NCBI GenBank assembly: GCA_024345305.1
Contig: BRON01000009.1
Location: forward strand, 496,001-560,000
Direction: 5' to 3'
DNA from: Mrakia gelida
Taxonomy: Eukaryota; Basidiomycota; Tremellomycetes; Cystofilobasidiales; Mrakiaceae
DNA length: 64,000 nucleotides
Part shown: one piece after another, positions 59,099 to 64,000 of the stretch
Layout of the letters: the number at the start of each line of letters is the position of its first letter
Position numbering within the stretch: position 1 is the stretch's first letter
Notes under the pieces: generated by a model
What the model was told of the DNA's origin: nothing
Database searches by the model: none
The model's input: only the letters and a program-made list of their open reading frames with translations
Translations under genes and position numbers: made by a program

Positions 59099-62000
59099 AT
59101 GGCTCCCTTCTCGGCTGTTCAGATCTTGGATGGAATCAAGGAAAAGGTCGATGCGGTCTTCGCTCAGGGTGAGTCGAACCTCTCCGTCGCTCTCGAAGGA
59201 AGGAAGGGCGGAGCTGACCTGACTCGCTCGCTTCTCTACTCTCAGGCGACAAGCTCTTCATCGCTTCAGGGACGACGACGATGCGAGTGTATAGGATACA
59301 AGAGCAGGATGGTAAGTCTTCCTTTGAAGCTGGTGAGGAGGAACGAGTAGAACAGCGACGGCCCCCAGCTCATCTCATCTCCTTCCTCCCCTCGTCCGTC
59401 GTCCTCTAAGATCCCGAAGCAGCTTCTACAGCGACGTTACTGGAAACGAAGAAGGCCTTCTCTCGTCGAGCTGTAGATCAACTGGGATTCATCAGAGAAT
59501 CCAACAGTCTAGTCGTTCTTTCAGGTGAGTCGAGCCAACTCCTCCGCTCGAGCTCACTCCTCCTCCTCCCTTCCCTCTCGCTGACCTCTCCTCTCTTTTC
59601 CAGATCAAACCATCTCCTTCTACGACTCCTCAAGTTTAACCCTCCTCACAACCTTAACCCAAACAAGAGGAGCTCAAACCTTCGCCATCCATACTTCAGT
59701 CTCCCTCCTCGACTCAACAACCTCCCCGACCTCACCTTCAACCTCCTCCCTCTCGACCTCCCCTCCTTCTGCGATGGACTCCTACCCAACCATCACCACC
59801 ACCCTCCTCGTAGGACTCAAGAAACGTCTCCTCCTCTTCCGCTGGTCAGACGGCTCTTCCGTCCCCTCCCCGGACCCTCTCCTGCTCCCTCACACTCCAA
59901 GATCCATCGCGTTCGTCACGCCCAACCGAGTCGTAGCAGCCTACACGAGCTCGGAACAGGTCGTCATAGGGCTGGATCCGATGAGGATACTCGGGGAAGT
60001 GGAGACCAACTCATCTGGAGGAGCAGGGGCCGGTGCTGGAGCTTCTGGAGGAGGGGCAGCTGGAGGAGAGAGCAGACCGATGAGCGTCGCGAGTGGACTG
60101 GGAGGGCTGGCGGGATTGGGTGGGATGGGAGGGTATATGGGATTGGGGACGGGGAAGGGGAAGGCTGTTGTGGTGAGGGTGGGAGAGGAAGAGGTCCTGG
60201 TGGGAAGAGATAGTGAGTCTGCCCGCGTCCTGATCTTCGAACGAACGAGCGAAACTGAACCTTCCCTTCTTCTCAGACGTTGGAGTTCTCGTCGCTTCCA
60301 ACGGTAGCTTCAAGCGAACTCAGGAGATCGAATGGCCGCTACCTCCAGAAGATACAGGTCCGTGCGATCTCTTCGTGTTCCACGACCTCGAAGACAATGA
60401 AGCTGACCTGCTCCTTTCCCTTCGCGTCGTTCGTTCGCCAGTCTTCGCCTCCCCTTTCATCCTCTCGATCCTTCCACCCCTCCCAACCTCTCTTCTTCCT
60501 CTCACTTCTACCTCCCCAGCCCTCTCTTCCCTCTCAACAGTACCCACCATCCAAATCCGCTCCTCCGAAACCCTCACCAATCTCCAGACCTTCCATCTCC
60601 CTCTCTCCTCCCCGTCTACTCTCTCTCCCGCCCACACGATCCATCACCTCACAGCCTCAGCCGCGTCGTCGTCGATGCTCAAGCCTCCACTGTATTTCGT
60701 TACCACCCCGACGGAGCGAGCTGCACTTGCGAGCGAGGGAGGAAGCAGGGTTTGGTGTTTGAGGATGAAGGAGGTTGGGGAGGTGGTGGAGGAGTTGATG
60801 GTGAAAGGAGAGTACGAGGAAGGACTGGCGTTGTTGAAGGGGGTCGATGAGAGGATTTTGAGTGATAAGGTACGTTCGGCGTACGTCGTCGAAGTGGGAC
60901 GAGAGGACCTGACACGGACGCGAGTCGAATCGAATCGAACCTCAAACTGACGCGTCTCTCTTTTCTTCTTCCTTCGTCCGTTTCGTTCACGTGCAGGCAT
61001 CCCGTCAAACCCTCCTCCAGACCCTCTCGGCCCTCTCCCTTTTCCGTTCTCCTCCCACTCCTCAAGCCGCCCAATCAGCCATCGAAACCTTCATCTCCCT
61101 CTCCATCAACCCAGCCAAAGTCATCGCTCTCTTCCCCGAACTCGTCTCGGGCAGGTTCTTCGTTCCCGAGGAGGACTGGGTCGAGCTCTTCGGGGGACCG
61201 TCCAAGGCCACGGTGCTGAAGTACGCGGAGGCGGAGGCTGCTGAGCTGCACGAAGAGGCGGGAGCGGAGGAAGGTGCGGGTGCTGAGGGCGGAGCAGGAG
61301 CAGGGAGGAGGGGAGTGATGGGAACACTGGGGACTCTGGCGACGTTTGGGCTGAATAGGCCCGAGTCGATCTTTGGTGGAGTAGGTGGTGGTGCTAGTGG
61401 TGGTGGTGAGAAGGGCGGGGAGGAGGGTGAGGGTGGGAATGGAGGGAACGGAGGAAGAGAGAAGGTGCTGAGCGCGAAGGAGAAGATGGGTGAGTTTTCG
61501 TGTTCGTTTCGCTTTCCCCTCGTCCTCCGTCTCACAACTGACTCGCCGGAACCCTTCTTCCCCCTTCCTCGCTGTACTATCACTTTACATCCAACCCAGC
61601 GAACCAAAAACTCTCCTACGAAGCCCTCCTCCACTACCTCTCCGACCGTCGCCAAAAAGTCCTCGGAGCCCTCGCCCAAATCTCACCCTCCTCCCTCACC
61701 CCTCTCGAAGCTTCCCTCCCTCCTCTCTCAGCCATCCCGAAGGAGGAACTTCTTTCGATGCCGTCGATACCGCTCTCGCGCCTCACGCCCGAGCAGGTGT
61801 TCCGAGTCGCTCAGGTGGTGGATACCGCGCTGTTCAAGCTTTACTTGGTCGTGAGACCGAGTCTAGTGGGGAGTCTGTGTAGGTTGGAGAACTTTTGCGA
61901 GGTGGTGGAGGTGGAGGAGCAGTTGAAGGAGAGGAAGGTGAGTTTTCGAACCGGATCGAGGATGGGTGTCGACGCGTCGACGAGAGAAACGAAGAGCTGA

Positions 62001-63769
62001 TCCTTTCTTCGCTTCCTCTGCCTTGCTTGGTCGCAGAAATACTCCGACCTGGTGGATCTGTATCGAACGAGGAAGAACCACGAGAAGGCTCTCAAGTTGC
62101 TTCGAGAGTGAGTCGATTTGGACTCAGCTGCGATGGCGTCCTCGTTCGACAGTCATGACTGACCTCGTCTTCGCCCTCCTCTCAGACTCGGCAAAGACGA
62201 CCCCGACGCAGAAGACAAGCTCGATCCAACTATCCGTTACCTTCTCGCTCTCGGACCCAAGTACCTGCCGTTGATCTTCGAGACGTCGCGGTGGGTGTTC
62301 GAGGAGAACTTCGATTGGGCGATGAAGGTGCGTTTCATCCCATTTCTTTCTTCTCTCCGCTTCGCGATGCTCCCCCGACTAAACCACCCTTGTTTCTTCG
62401 TCGACGATGTCAACAGATCTTCACCGCCGACCCGGATACCGTCGAACCTCTCCCTCGACACGACGTCCTCGTTCATCTCGAGACCGTCAGCCCTCGAGCA
62501 GCTGTCGCGTTCTTGGAGTTCTTGATCGAGAAGCTGGGAGAGAAGGGAGCGGAGTTCCATGATCGACTGGCGGAGCTGTATCTGGAGGATGTGAATAAGG
62601 GGAAGAAGACGGGGAAGGAAGGTGAGTCTCTTCATTCGTCTCTCGAGCGTTCGGCGAGCTGACTCTGTTCGTTCGTTTCTGTTTCGATCCAGACGCGACT
62701 GGAGGACCGTACTCCAAAGCTCTCAAGTTTTTGAAGTCTTCGAACCTGTATCGACCTGATCATGTGCTGAGATACTTGCCCGACGACGGTGAGCGACTTG
62801 GAGCTGCTCGAGAGTTCGACCCGACGAACGAACGAAACCAAACTGACGCATCTTCGCTTCTTCTTTCAGACCTCTTCGAAGCTCGAGCTATCCTTCTCGG
62901 TCGACTCGGAAATCACGATGCAGCGCTCCAGATCTACGTCTATCGTCTTGCCGACTACTCGAAGGCGGAAGAGTAGGTCGACGTCCCGTCCCTTCCCGCT
63001 TCGTTTCTCGAACTAATTCTCTTCTCTGTCCTCCTTCCAGGTACTGCGTCCGAGTCTACCAATCCACAACACCACCGACCAACATCTTCCTCCCTCTCCT
63101 CCGGATTTACCTTCTTCCTCGTCCCTCGCCCAACACCGACTCCAAAACCAAATCCGACTCCAAAACCACCACTCCCCTTCTCATCCCACCTGCCCTCTCT
63201 CTCATCGCCACCCACTCCACCAAACTCGAACCCCTCGAGGTCATCTCCCTCCTCCCGCCGCTTCTGACGATGCAGGACGTGCACTCGTTCTTCCTTCGAA
63301 CGCTGAGGGAGGGGAAGGCGAAGAGGAACGACGGGAGGGTGTTGAGGGAGATTGAGAAGACGAGAGGGGAGGAGCTGGATTGGAGACTGTTGAGGTTGCA
63401 GGAGAGGAGGGTTAGGATCGGAGACACTAGGATGTGAGTCACTGTTCCTTCGCTCTTCTCCTCGCGTTGTCTTCGTTGCTTTGTGGAGATTACGAACCGC
63501 GAGCGAGCTTCGAGCTGACTTCCCTCGTCCTCCTTCGTCGCAGCTGCCCTCAATGCAAGAAACGACTTGGAAACTCGGTCATCGCCGTTCACTCGCCTCG
63601 AGGAGAGGTTACCCATCTTCATGTACGTTCTGTTCATTTTCCTTCTCTCGCCTTCTCTCGGAGGTCTCGACGCGACTGACTCCCCCCTCCTCTCTCTTCC
63701 TCTCGCGTTCATCGTCAACAGTGCAAGGACGCTTTCTCGCTTAAGCTCCGAGAAGCTGCAGGCGCTTGA
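59099..63769 (+). CDS. VPS39: Vacuolar protein sorting-associated protein 39 (VPS39/VAM6), HOPS subunit
   Basis: Starts MAPFSAVQILDGIKEKVDAV. The N-terminal citron-homology beta-propeller includes KLFIASGTTTMRVYRIQEQ, TKKAFSRRAVDQLGFI, NSLVVLSDQTISFYDSSSLT and LLVGLKKRLLLFRWSDGS, with a Gly/Ala-rich insertion. The middle region has ISLSINPAKVIALFPELVSG and FFVPEEDWVELFGGPSK. Vps39_1 is VVDTALFKLYLVVRPSLVGS and CEVVEVEEQLKERKKYSDLV, then LYRTRKNHEKALKLLRELGK. Vps39_2 ends RICPQCKKRLGNSVIAVHSP and HLHCKDAFSLKLREAAGA, a CxxC plus HxxHC-like metal site. VPS39 binds Rab7/Ypt7 in HOPS and drives late-endosome/vacuole fusion. All parts are in order across about 15 exons. Stop at 63769. Confidence 0.93.
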
Positions 63770-64000
63770 TTAGACGAGGCTCATATAGGTTTTTCTTTGA
63801 CGCTTAATGATTCGAATGAAACGATCCAGACGAACGAATGAACGCGAGACGGAACCGGCCCTCGAGCGAAAGAAGAGGAGGTATTCCATCCAAATCTGCA
63901 AGGTCGATAGCTATATGAGTAAGAGAAGGGAAGCATCTATGAAGCAGTAAATTAAGGGGTTCGTCGCACAAGTCTACTAGTATCTAAGTCGTTTCTAAGT
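63770..64000. other. VPS39 3' flank to window edge
   Basis: 231 bp, relatively AT-rich toward the end (AGTAAATTAAGG near 63945). Likely the 3'UTR and polyadenylation region. No coding signal before the edge. Confidence 0.45.

Overview
This window is nuclear DNA from an intron-dense fungus. The proteins are fungal/eukaryotic throughout (MCM6, AP-2 alpha, ROK1, metacaspase, DCP2, eIF3g, VPS39). Nearly every gene is broken by short introns of about 50-150 bp with GTGAGT/GTGAGC-type donors, a CTGAC-type branch site shortly before the acceptor, and AG ends. With roughly 55% GC and the protein flavour, this suggests a basidiomycete yeast, probably in or near the Microbotryomycetes (Rhodotorula/Sporobolomyces-like). 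The lineage is inference; no rRNA or other marker is present. I found no mobile element, tRNA, rRNA, CRISPR array or prokaryote-type system.

Layout. 0-20 kb, minus strand: a BUD2-like RasGAP (3' end cut by the window edge), a glycerophosphodiester phosphodiesterase, a bHLH factor with a long loop, MCM6, a RAD51-paralog recombination protein, and AP-2 alpha. 20-28 kb, plus strand: ROK1 helicase (divergent from AP-2 alpha), a metacaspase and an F-box-like protein. 28-36 kb, mixed: a 2OG-Fe(II) oxygenase (-), a PQ-loop membrane protein (-), a second F-box-like protein (+), and a FIT/SCS3 lipid-droplet protein (-). 36-47 kb: DCP2 (+), a class I/II aminotransferase (-), an RNase III-fold mitochondrial ribosomal protein (-) and eIF3g (+). 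47-64 kb: an MFS transporter that starts abruptly at its third membrane helix (+), a gamma-glutamylcyclotransferase fused to a class V aminotransferase (+), a very large disordered protein carrying an AhpC/TSA thioredoxin fold (+), a TPR co-chaperone (-) and VPS39 (+).

The genes are mostly housekeeping and do not form a pathway cluster. Recurring themes are replication/repair (MCM6, RAD51 paralog), RNA metabolism (ROK1, DCP2, eIF3g) and membrane traffic or lipids (AP-2, VPS39, FIT, PQ-loop, GDPD). Spacing is tight, and several divergent pairs share 140-210 bp promoters.

Most notable: the cyclotransferase-aminotransferase fusion; the MFS gene missing its first two helices right after eIF3g; a RAD51 paralog whose Walker A motif lacks its invariant glycine; the bHLH protein with a roughly 60-residue loop; and an 8-bp palindrome, GACGCGTC, that recurs across the window mostly in introns and spacers. 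Coordinates of multi-exon genes below run from start codon to stop codon and include introns; exon borders were placed by eye.
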